A stretch of DNA of 64,000 nt, taken from assembly GCA_032054765.1 (NCBI GenBank), contig DAMBSC010000002.1, positions 434,001 through 498,000 on the forward strand, given 5' to 3'. The stretch comes from DFXE01 sp032054765 (lineage in GTDB: Bacteria; Bacteroidota; Bacteroidia; Bacteroidales; Tannerellaceae). A program made the position numbers and the translations under genes. Below, in pieces: positions 8,568 to 15,989 of the stretch. Numbering within the stretch: the stretch's first letter is position 1; the number at the start of each line of letters is the position of its first letter. A model generated the notes under the pieces. That model searched no databases, had not been told where the DNA came from, and saw only the letters and a program-made list of their open reading frames with translations.

Positions 8568-9232
8568 GTGTTGCTTCACAAATAGAATTGCTAAAAACTA
8601 GCCTTCCGCCTAAAGTAAGATTAGTTGCTGTATCGAAATTTCACTCGGCAGATACAATAATAGAAGCATATAGAGCTGGACAACGGATTTTTGGAGAAAG
8701 CCGTGCGCAAGAACTAAAGGCTAAACATCAACAATTACCGCCGGATATAGAATGGCATTTCATTGGTCCGTTACAGAGTAATAAGGTAAAAGATATTGCT
8801 TCTTTTATTCATACCATTCAAAGTGTGGATTCGCTAAAATTGCTCCAGGAAATAAACAAACAAGCAAGTAAACAAAATCATGTAATCCGTGTTTTATTGG
8901 AAGTTCATATTGCAGAAGAAGAGAGCAAACACGGATTTACACCCGAAGAAGTAAAACAGTTGTTGGATGAAATTGATATCGAAGCATTTCCAAATGTTTG
9001 TATATGCGGACTAATGGGAATGGCAACTTTCACAGACAATAGAGAACAGATACGGCGTGAATTTCATACGTTGAGCGATCTTTTTAAGGAAATAAGGCAG
9101 GAGTATTTCCCTCTTTCCGATGATTTTGTAGACCTTTCAATGGGCATGACAGACGATTACAAGATTGCTATCGAAGAAGGAAGTACTATGGTAAGAATCG
9201 GAAGTCTTATCTTCGGGCAACGTGAATATTAA
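8564..9232 (+). CDS. yggS: YggS/PROSC-family pyridoxal-phosphate homeostasis protein
   Basis: 222 aa, the usual family length. The PLP lysine lies in VAVSKFH (Lys25); further family signatures are RIFGESRAQEL, EWHFIGPLQSNK, CGLMGMATF, LSMGMTDDYKIAIEEGSTMVRIG and the terminal IFGQR. These proteins bind PLP in a TIM-barrel and buffer its level; no catalytic activity is established. The start codon overlaps the previous stop by 4 bp. The following gene begins 53 bp downstream on the same strand. Confidence 0.95.
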   Translation: MSVASQIELLKTSLPPKVRLVAVSKFHSADTIIEAYRAGQRIFGESRAQELKAKHQQLPPDIEWHFIGPLQSNKVKDIASFIHTIQSVDSLKLLQEINKQASKQNHVIRVLLEVHIAEEESKHGFTPEEVKQLLDEIDIEAFPNVCICGLMGMATFTDNREQIRREFHTLSDLFKEIRQEYFPLSDDFVDLSMGMTDDYKIAIEEGSTMVRIGSLIFGQREY

Positions 9233-9285
9233 AAATAAATATATACATTTGTATAAAACTCAGGTTAAATGTAATTTATCTAAAC

Positions 9286-10263
9286 ATGATCGATATTAAA
9301 ACTCAATATGCAGGATTGACACTTCGTAATCCGATTATAGTAGGCAGCTCAGGTCTTACTTCCAGTCCGGAAAGAAATAAAGAGTATGAAAAGGCCGGTG
9401 CCGGGGCAATTGTCTTAAAATCTCTTTTTGAAGAGCAAATCGAAATGCAAAGTGATTCTTTGGTAAAAACTTCTGATTTCCCGGAAGCTTCTGATTATAT
9501 ACGTGAATATGTGAAAGCTGATCAGGTAGGTAATTATCTGAATATAATTAAAAAATCAAAAGAAGCATGCACAATCCCTATTATAGCCAGTATTAACTGT
9601 TATAAAGCTGACGCGTGGATAGACTTTGCCAAACAAATTGAATTGGCAGGTGCTGATGCCCTCGAATTGAATGTTTTCTTTATGGATACAGACATAACAC
9701 ATGATTTCGATGCAACACGCGCGATGTATGTAAACATTATCCGTAAAGTTAAAGAGACTATTTCGATTCCTGTAATTATGAAGATTGGTCGGTTCTTTAG
9801 TAATGTGCCGGCTTTAGTACATATCCTTAAAGTAAATGGAGCTGATGGTGTAGTTCTCTTCAATCGTTTTTACAAACCTGATATTGATATTAATAAGATG
9901 CAAATCACATCAGGAAATGTATTCAGCAGTCATTCCGACTTAAGTGATACCTTGCGCTGGACAGCTATTGTTGCCGGCAAAGTACCCGGAATAAGTATTG
10001 CTTCATCTACCGGTATACATGATTGGGAAGATGTAATCAAATGCTTACTTGCCGGAGCTTCTGCAGTTCAAATGTGTAGTGCAATTTATACGTATGGAGC
10101 AGAAATAATTTCACAGGTACTTACTTGTGTGGAAGAATGGATGCTTCAGGCAAAATATCAATCATTATCACAATTTCAAGGTAAACTAAGTTTTGCTAAT
10201 ATAGAAAACCCAAGCATGTACGAACGTGCCCAGTTTATGAAATATTATTCAAATAGAGATTGA
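9286..10263 (+). CDS. Dihydroorotate-dehydrogenase-like flavoprotein lacking the catalytic Cys
   Basis: 325 aa with an FMN-binding TIM-barrel of the class 1 dihydroorotate dehydrogenase superfamily: LRNPIIVGSSGLT at the N-terminus, GAGAIVLKSLFEEQ, IIASINC, PVIMKIGRFF, GADGVVLFNRFYKPD, ASSTGIHDWEDVIKCLLAGASAVQMCSAIY. In true class 1 enzymes the segment xELNLSCPN carries the catalytic Cys; here the same place reads LELNVFFMDTD, so Cys is replaced by Phe (about residue 132). It is therefore unlikely to be the pyrimidine enzyme PyrD. Homologues in Bacteroidetes are annotated only as dihydroorotate-dehydrogenase-like. Its substrate is unknown. It follows the YggS gene on the same strand. Confidence 0.85.
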   Translation: MIDIKTQYAGLTLRNPIIVGSSGLTSSPERNKEYEKAGAGAIVLKSLFEEQIEMQSDSLVKTSDFPEASDYIREYVKADQVGNYLNIIKKSKEACTIPIIASINCYKADAWIDFAKQIELAGADALELNVFFMDTDITHDFDATRAMYVNIIRKVKETISIPVIMKIGRFFSNVPALVHILKVNGADGVVLFNRFYKPDIDINKMQITSGNVFSSHSDLSDTLRWTAIVAGKVPGISIASSTGIHDWEDVIKCLLAGASAVQMCSAIYTYGAEIISQVLTCVEEWMLQAKYQSLSQFQGKLSFANIENPSMYERAQFMKYYSNRD

Positions 10264-10366
10264 TCGCTGTTTTTATTTTTATCGTAACAACAACTCTTCT
10301 TACACTTATTTTCCACTTTTTAACTTCAGCCTTCAGTCTCAGATAATTGTCTATATAACAGCATAA

Positions 10367-10394
10367 AACCCTGAAGGAAATATCTTTCAGGGTT
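10367..10394 (+). terminator. Hairpin downstream of the dihydroorotate-dehydrogenase-like gene
   Basis: Perfect 9-bp stem AACCCTGAA (10367-10375) / TTCAGGGTT (10386-10394) with a 10-nt loop, about 100 bp after the stop codon. There is no long T-run after it, so termination is probable but not certain. Confidence 0.45.
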
Positions 10395-10571
10395 ACTTTC
10401 AGAATAAAAAAGCCAATAACACTTTCTTGAATTTTTCCTTTCCAAATAGAGTATATTATTATTCATTCTAACTATTAAACGTTTGAAATGCGATGATACT
10501 AATAAAAAGTATTAGTGATTTTAATATATAAGTAGTTATTCATTAATAGATAGCTGCTTATATTCTTTTAA

Positions 10572-10653
10572 CTTCACAGGTGTGAAAAAAATATTTCACA
10601 GGTGTGAGAATTAAGTTTCACAGGTGTGAAAAATATATTCCACAGTTATGAAG
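10572..10653. repeat. Palindrome array A: four 16-bp units at 22-bp period
   Basis: Units begin at 10572, 10594, 10616 and 10638, exactly 22 bp apart. Unit 3 is TTTCACAGGTGTGAAA, a perfect inverted repeat around a central GG; units 1 and 2 differ from it by one base each; unit 4 (TTCCACAGTTATGAAG) is degenerate but in register. The 6-bp spacers are AT-rich and differ (AAAATA, ATTAAG, AATATA). The same period occurs in three other arrays in this window with different palindromes. Confidence 0.9.
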
Positions 10654-10924
10654 TTAACAAAAGTCAGGCAATCAAACGATAATCAGTAATTATCCGTGAA
10701 TTAAAAGGTCTACAGTTTTTTCCTAACTTTTAGTGGAAATTTCTTATTAGGAAAACGATTATCCCGGTTTTTATAAATTTACTACAACATTACTTTCACA
10801 TTAGGTTTTTAAGCTTTTTTCGGGTGAAAGCTACCGTGAAAGATAAAAAGAATGACGATTCACTATAAAGTTCTGATAACAAGGGTATGTGAAAGGTGAA
10901 AGATGTTTTCACAAACTTATATGG

Positions 10925-11527
10925 TTATGATAAGAAATAGCCGTCTCTATGCTTGATATCGAGATAAGTATATGGAGGCTTACTGAATTGTTGTATTAGT
11001 GTTGACGGTTCATACTGATTTTTATCAAAATTTACTTTCCAACACTCATTATCCTGTGTTGTAAGATAAACTTCTTTATTTATCGGATTGTCCGTTGCAT
11101 AGATCATAGCTTGTTTACTGATCGGTTTTTCTTTCTCGATTGGTAACAAGGTACACCATCCCAATACTTTTGCCATAGATTTTCTTACAGGAGGATACGT
11201 AAGGTTTTTGATCAGATAGAAAAATACAACAAAATCAATATCATTAGGGAATGTTAATACTATTATTTTTTCTTCAATAGCGTGTAGTTTGATATCTATT
11301 TTATAATCGTTGCGGTTATATAATTTACGAAAGGGAATCACTATTTCTTCGACTTCTTCTAATTTATTTCCAACAACAACAACCATCTTGTCATTCTGAA
11401 CTAACGACCCGACTTTATTTCTAATCGGAGGAAGGGGATTTTTAGGTTTACTCTTGCGAAAAGCAAAAATGACAATAATTATGATTAAAAATACTATTAC
11501 GGTTATAATAATAAGGAACGTCTTCAT
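10925..11527 (-). CDS. Single-pass membrane protein of unknown function in the O-acetylation operon
   Basis: 200 aa. Residues 3-24 form one strongly hydrophobic helix (FLIIITVIVFLIIIIVIFAF) followed by a basic RKSKPK stop-transfer segment, so it is probably anchored with the rest in the cytoplasm. The remainder (about 40-200) is a mixed alpha/beta domain with no motif I recognise; it contains KMVVVVGNKLEEVEE and WCTLLPIEKEKP. It starts 12 bp after the stop of the MBOAT gene and is the last gene of that operon, so a role linked to the acetylated polymer is possible but not shown. Confidence 0.65.
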   Translation of the reverse strand: MKTFLIIITVIVFLIIIIVIFAFRKSKPKNPLPPIRNKVGSLVQNDKMVVVVGNKLEEVEEIVIPFRKLYNRNDYKIDIKLHAIEEKIIVLTFPNDIDFVVFFYLIKNLTYPPVRKSMAKVLGWCTLLPIEKEKPISKQAMIYATDNPINKEVYLTTQDNECWKVNFDKNQYEPSTLIQQFSKPPYTYLDIKHRDGYFLS

Positions 11528-11539
11528 ATGTGGTTGTCG

Positions 11540-13111
11540 TTAAAATTGAAAATAAATAAAAGGTTGTACTCCGGCACTCTTTACCTGAATCACGATAAAG
11601 ATAATAATTATAAATAAAAGAGCCTGTATTAATAAAGGTGAACGAGTAACAACTTTCTGTGCCGCAGCTTCGGCACGCTTCGGCATAAAATGAAGGATAA
11701 ATCCTAATATCATCAGGAAAAATACAGCTTTATATCCTTCTACAAACTGCATAAAGACTTCAGGATGAAAGTTTGTAAAGATTTGAGAGATTACTTCATT
11801 GGCAACCTGCATTGAATCGGCGCGAAAAAAGATCCAGCCAAAACAAACCAAATGGAAAGTAAAGACTATTCCTAATACTCTGCGGAACGGACTCATTTCG
11901 CTTCCAACTGATTTAAAGCTTTTGAAACGTCCCATAATAAATTTATGGATAGCTAAAGCAACCCCATGAATCGCTCCCCATAGTATAAAACGTAATGCGG
12001 CACCGTGCCAAAGGCCCCCAAGAAGCATCGTGATAATTAAATTTAGGTATGTACGCACCTTTCCTTTTCTGTTCCCACCAAGTGAAATATACAAATAATC
12101 TTTAAGCCAGGAAGAGAGTGAAATATGCCAACGCCTCCAAAACTCAGTGATAGTAGCCGACTGATAAGGAGAGTCGAAATTGATATTAAAACGGAATCCT
12201 AAAAGTAAAGCGATACCAATAGCCATATCCGAATAACCTGAGAAGTCGCAATAGATCTGTAAAGCATACCCATACACTCCCATAAGGTTCTCGACACCGG
12301 TATATAATAATGGTGCATCAAAGATACGGTCAACAAAATTCAGACTAATGTAATCCGAGATCACTGCTTTTTTAAACAAACCGCATAATACAAGGAAAAA
12401 ACCTTCTCCAAACTGTTCACGAGTTACCGTTATATCTTTGTATATCTGCGGTATAAAATCACGAGCACGTACTATCGGCCCGGCTACTAATTGAGGAAAG
12501 AAAGAAACGTAGAAAATATAATCTATCCATCTATTAACCGGTTCTATCTTTCGCCGGTATATATCTATGATATAACTCAACGATTGAAAGGTAAAGAAAG
12601 AGATTCCTACAGGAAGAAATATATCCATCGGTTCATACGTGATACTTTGTAATGTCCCATTCCCAAAGAAATAACCCACATCATGAGCTACTTGTGCAAA
12701 CAAATTCATCAAGAAATTGAAATACTTGAAATAGGCCAGCATTCCCAGGTTAATACATAAACTGATTACAACAAGAAATTTCCTGACTCGGGTTGATACG
12801 GTTAATGATAGTTTGCGTCCTATAAAGAAATCTGACGTTGCCGTTAAAAGAAGCAGAATAAACCAAATACCACTGCTTTTATAATAAAAGTAAAGAGAAA
12901 AGAGCGTAACATAGATAAGACGTGCTAAAAGATGTTTCCTTAACGACATATAAATAAGAAGGAAACCTATAAACAGAAAGAAGAATAAACCACTACTAAA
13001 CAACATCGGAGCGTTCGGCTGATAAACGAATTGCTCGCCTAACTTCTCTAATGATAAATCAGAGAAGAAGCTCATAAAGTCAATATTAAGTAGAGTATTA
13101 GGTTCATTCAT
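11540..13111 (-). CDS. MBOAT-family O-acyltransferase (AlgI/PatA-like)
   Basis: About 523 aa, polytopic membrane protein. The MBOAT signature is present: EFWRRWHISLSSWLKDYLY, SLGGNRKGKVRTYLN and the catalytic His in LGGLWHGAALRFILWG. Such proteins move acetyl groups across the inner membrane to modify alginate, peptidoglycan or other extracellular polymers, together with periplasmic SGNH-type partners; two such partners are encoded immediately upstream. A TTG at 13123 would overlap the upstream stop by 4 bp; I prefer ATG at 13111 (MNEPNTLLNID), 8 bp after that stop, because it is a standard start, but the TTG cannot be excluded. Confidence 0.93.
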   Translation of the reverse strand: MNEPNTLLNIDFMSFFSDLSLEKLGEQFVYQPNAPMLFSSGLFFFLFIGFLLIYMSLRKHLLARLIYVTLFSLYFYYKSSGIWFILLLLTATSDFFIGRKLSLTVSTRVRKFLVVISLCINLGMLAYFKYFNFLMNLFAQVAHDVGYFFGNGTLQSITYEPMDIFLPVGISFFTFQSLSYIIDIYRRKIEPVNRWIDYIFYVSFFPQLVAGPIVRARDFIPQIYKDITVTREQFGEGFFLVLCGLFKKAVISDYISLNFVDRIFDAPLLYTGVENLMGVYGYALQIYCDFSGYSDMAIGIALLLGFRFNINFDSPYQSATITEFWRRWHISLSSWLKDYLYISLGGNRKGKVRTYLNLIITMLLGGLWHGAALRFILWGAIHGVALAIHKFIMGRFKSFKSVGSEMSPFRRVLGIVFTFHLVCFGWIFFRADSMQVANEVISQIFTNFHPEVFMQFVEGYKAVFFLMILGFILHFMPKRAEAAAQKVVTRSPLLIQALLFIIIIFIVIQVKSAGVQPFIYFQF

Positions 13112-13119
13112 AACGTTTC

Positions 13120-14541
13120 TCAAATATCATCCATTTGTAAAGGTGTTTCGTTTTCTCTTTTTATTTTTAAATTCATTAAAGCGTTAAATAAAAGAAGACC
13201 TTGTTCCTGGTATCCTTCTTTATTGAAATGGACACGATCTCTTCCCATCCATTTCCCATCAAACCATTTCTTTGAAGAATCCTTTCCTCCTGTAGTACGG
13301 AACATATCCCAATAGGCCAGGCCTTCTTTTTTGGCCACATTTACAATTGCTTCAGCAGAACGTGCTGTGAAGTTGTTTCTAACATATGTTCTTTTCTTAT
13401 TAACCCAGACTCGCTTAAAACATTCCGGAGGAGTAGTTAATATAATTGCCGTTTCAGGTAAATACTTTTTTACCAGAGATAGAAATGTTTCTATTTGTTC
13501 GGTAAACTCATTGGTTGAGAATTGTCTTCCGAAAGTTTCATTAGTACCTAAAGAAACAATTAACAAAGAAGGTTTAAGTAATGCTAATTGACGCACATAA
13601 TATTCATCTGTATAGTTAACAAACATCGCACCGTTAATTCCTATCGAATGATAAAGGATACCCGGCCGGCCGTTGCTCAGATTAAATCCATAATAAAGAT
13701 TATCGAAATTCTCTGCCGGAAGCAACGAATCTGTTCCTTCTTTGCGACGAGTACTTTGTAACTGCAAACTATCCGTAATACAAGATATTTTAAATGTATC
13801 TGTTACTATATTCGGTAAATATACAGAATCTGTTCTGTGGATCTCGACGGAATCTTTTATAGTTCCGGCAGGAAGCATGGGCATAGATGCTTCTCCACGA
13901 TAAAGGACGACCTGATTAAATTGATATCCGGCACCGTTATTAGGTGCAATAGCTATGTCAAAATTAACAAATGGTGATACAGTATGAACACCTATCCCTC
14001 CCGGTCCTATCGGACATTTCTTTTCTCGTTGAACACATCTTCCCGTAGTCCATTCCTTAACGACAGATTTAATGAAATAGTCATCCGGCTCATTTGTTTT
14101 TGTTATTTTTAACGGGGAAACCCAACCACGTCCGGCATTCCCGAATTGGTTATGCATCAATCGCATCATACGTCCACTCAAGAAACCTGCCTGAATATGT
14201 GAATCACCTAAATGTACTATATTTATCACAGTATCCTTGTCCGCGTTCAACATATCCAACTCGGCGAAAAAAGAATCTAACGAATTGTTAGGATCTGACA
14301 CTATACATAATGAGTCAATAACAAACGACAGTTTAGATCGCAAAGTATCCGAAACAATCGTTGGTCTTGGCTTGATAACAGGTATAGAATCATATATATC
14401 TATATCTGATAAAACTTCCGGTTTATTATTCCGGGCAAACATTTCTATGCCTATTACCAAAGCAATAACGCTTATTACTGATAATATACGCAATGTATTA
14501 TTTACCCGCTTTTTCCGCTTCATCATAAAACTCTTTTTCAA
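13120..14541 (-). CDS. Periplasmic SGNH/GDSL hydrolase-like O-acetyltransferase partner (second copy)
   Basis: Up to 473 aa with an N-terminal membrane anchor (about residues 15-36). SGNH motifs: block I LGDSHIQAG, block III SLGTNETFG and block V DRVHFNKEGY with the Asp-x-x-His pair. It belongs to the family that transfers or removes O-acetyl groups in the periplasm (AlgJ/AlgX/PatB-like role). The first Met at 14541 gives a 44-bp overlap with the upstream gene; Met7 at 14523 (MKRKKRVNN) gives a 26-bp overlap and a better signal-anchor. It stands between another SGNH gene and the MBOAT gene. Confidence 0.85.
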   Translation of the reverse strand: MKKSFMMKRKKRVNNTLRILSVISVIALVIGIEMFARNNKPEVLSDIDIYDSIPVIKPRPTIVSDTLRSKLSFVIDSLCIVSDPNNSLDSFFAELDMLNADKDTVINIVHLGDSHIQAGFLSGRMMRLMHNQFGNAGRGWVSPLKITKTNEPDDYFIKSVVKEWTTGRCVQREKKCPIGPGGIGVHTVSPFVNFDIAIAPNNGAGYQFNQVVLYRGEASMPMLPAGTIKDSVEIHRTDSVYLPNIVTDTFKISCITDSLQLQSTRRKEGTDSLLPAENFDNLYYGFNLSNGRPGILYHSIGINGAMFVNYTDEYYVRQLALLKPSLLIVSLGTNETFGRQFSTNEFTEQIETFLSLVKKYLPETAIILTTPPECFKRVWVNKKRTYVRNNFTARSAEAIVNVAKKEGLAYWDMFRTTGGKDSSKKWFDGKWMGRDRVHFNKEGYQEQGLLLFNALMNLKIKRENETPLQMDDI

Positions 14542-15949
14542 GCATCAATGCTTTCATTAAACTTTTGGCTATCTCCCTTCCTCCTCGGAAGCTCATATGG
14601 GTGTAGTCTTTACTCGCCCATCCTTTTTCCACATATGTGACCATACTGTTTTCACCTCCCATTGCGCCGAACATATTCCAGAAAGGTATGCCTGCTTGTT
14701 TGGCAATTAGTCGTTGCGTATGTAAAAGTGCTAATACTGCCGGCATGGTCTTAAATACTCCATTGTATTGATTGGCCCGGTCTGTTAAACTTAATAACAG
14801 AATATCACTATCAGGAAAACAACGTTGAAGATGCTTAATGGCCTCCACCATACGTGTGCGGTACCATCCATATTGCAACATATCTCCATCTATTACATTC
14901 AATCCGTATTGAAGGATGATCAAATCGTAAGGACGAACTTTCGAGAATGAAGCACAATATTCCGGATCGAAGTGTTCCATCATTAGTCCTGAGTTACCAC
15001 GCAAAGAGAAGTTATCGACTATAACACCCTTATTATCTTCCAATGCAATTCCTAATGCCTTAAATCCTTTTGACTGTGTAAACAAGAACTGTCCGTCAGT
15101 AATGCTGTCGTTGTTTATAACATATTGACTTAAGTAGGTAGAGGAAGGCAACTGATCAACAATGGTGTCAGTCGAACCACTGTATATTAATTGGAGCTTA
15201 GTAGCTTCATTTTTTTCGTATATAAATTTCAAAGAAGAAACTTTCTTTAATCGCTGGTAGCGTTCGGATGTTTTAAAAAGAAGTTTAGCCCTATCGGATT
15301 TTGATTCGAAAACCATTCCCGGCAAAGTATACTTCTGTTTCTTATTCTGCAAGATTGAATAGGTTGTCCATCCTTCCGGTTTTTGATCGATTGTCGGACG
15401 GTATTGTGCTGCCGTTGAAGTGATCGGAACAAAGCCGACTCCATTTCCCCCAAATTTATTCTGCATTTCATTCCTGAAATCGGCAACCATTATATCTCCT
15501 TCAATAAAAGAATCTCCGAGTACGGCTATGCGTACAGGACGATTCATATATACACGATTGTTCAGCGCTGAAAAGAAACGCTTCAATCCGGTATGACCTA
15601 TCGAATAATCTTCAATTCGAACACCTGAGGAATCAGCTCCCTTAGAAGTAGACATGACTTTGTAAAGGGAATCACGTAAGGCCAGAACTCTTGAATCAAT
15701 TAGTCCTGCCTGAATAACAGAATCACGAATTGCCGCGGAATCTATATCCAATGGCTCTGTCATTTCCAATTGAGCTCGGAGAGAATCCAACGAAATAGGT
15801 TCGGGAATATTACGTATATCAGATAATAAGTCGACTTTTTTTATCTTTTGTCCAAATACGGTATCGGGCAAATAATATAAACCTATACAACCTATTAATG
15901 TAATCAACAGCAAGACAAGCAATCTGTTGAAACTATCGTTTATCTTCAT
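14498..15949 (-). CDS. Periplasmic SGNH/GDSL hydrolase-like O-acetyltransferase partner (first copy)
   Basis: 483 aa with an N-terminal signal-anchor (about residues 8-27). Block I is VLGDSFIEGD, a later LQYGLN matches block III, and KDYTHMSFRGG gives the catalytic Asp/His pair. Residues about 40-120 form a polar, probably elongated stalk. It heads a four-gene operon (SGNH, SGNH, MBOAT, small membrane protein). A -7 box TACCTTTG on the minus strand (15972-15979) lies about 25 bp upstream of the start, between this gene and the end of the pentapeptide gene, so the operon has its own promoter. Confidence 0.86.
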   Translation of the reverse strand: MKINDSFNRLLVLLLITLIGCIGLYYLPDTVFGQKIKKVDLLSDIRNIPEPISLDSLRAQLEMTEPLDIDSAAIRDSVIQAGLIDSRVLALRDSLYKVMSTSKGADSSGVRIEDYSIGHTGLKRFFSALNNRVYMNRPVRIAVLGDSFIEGDIMVADFRNEMQNKFGGNGVGFVPITSTAAQYRPTIDQKPEGWTTYSILQNKKQKYTLPGMVFESKSDRAKLLFKTSERYQRLKKVSSLKFIYEKNEATKLQLIYSGSTDTIVDQLPSSTYLSQYVINNDSITDGQFLFTQSKGFKALGIALEDNKGVIVDNFSLRGNSGLMMEHFDPEYCASFSKVRPYDLIILQYGLNVIDGDMLQYGWYRTRMVEAIKHLQRCFPDSDILLLSLTDRANQYNGVFKTMPAVLALLHTQRLIAKQAGIPFWNMFGAMGGENSMVTYVEKGWASKDYTHMSFRGGREIAKSLMKALMLEKEFYDEAEKAGK

Positions 15950-15989
15950 TATACCTTTCTGTTCGAAAGCGCAAAGGTACGTATTTTTT

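Larger units (their letters stand above)
10264..10924. other. Long non-coding region between convergent genes, holding palindrome array A
   Basis: 661 bp between two converging genes. Contents: a hairpin at 10367-10394, four 22-bp units of palindrome array A at 10572-10653, and scattered GTGAAA/TTTCAC words in the last 130 bp (for example 10889-10894 paired with 10907-10912, just before the stop of the gene on the minus strand). I found no open reading frame with coding character and no recognisable RNA gene. Confidence 0.6.

Noticed and set aside
9286..10263. Annotation as pyrD (dihydroorotate dehydrogenase)
   Set aside because: The catalytic Cys of the NLSCPN-type motif is replaced by Phe, so the pyrimidine function is unlikely.
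10572..10653. Array A, and likewise B and D, as a CRISPR array
   Set aside because: Units are short palindromes (16 bp) with 6-bp AT-rich spacers; CRISPR repeats and spacers are both over 20 bp, spacers are diverse, and no cas gene is present.
10790..10915. Clustered GTGAAA/TTTCAC words near the end of array A's gap as a further array
   Set aside because: Spacing is irregular (for example 14 bp) and no 22-bp register is seen; they are better taken as loose AT-rich repeats.
10264..10924. Replication origin with iteron or DnaA boxes
   Set aside because: No TTATCCACA boxes, no dnaA/dnaN neighbours, and the same 22-bp geometry occurs at three other loci with other sequences.
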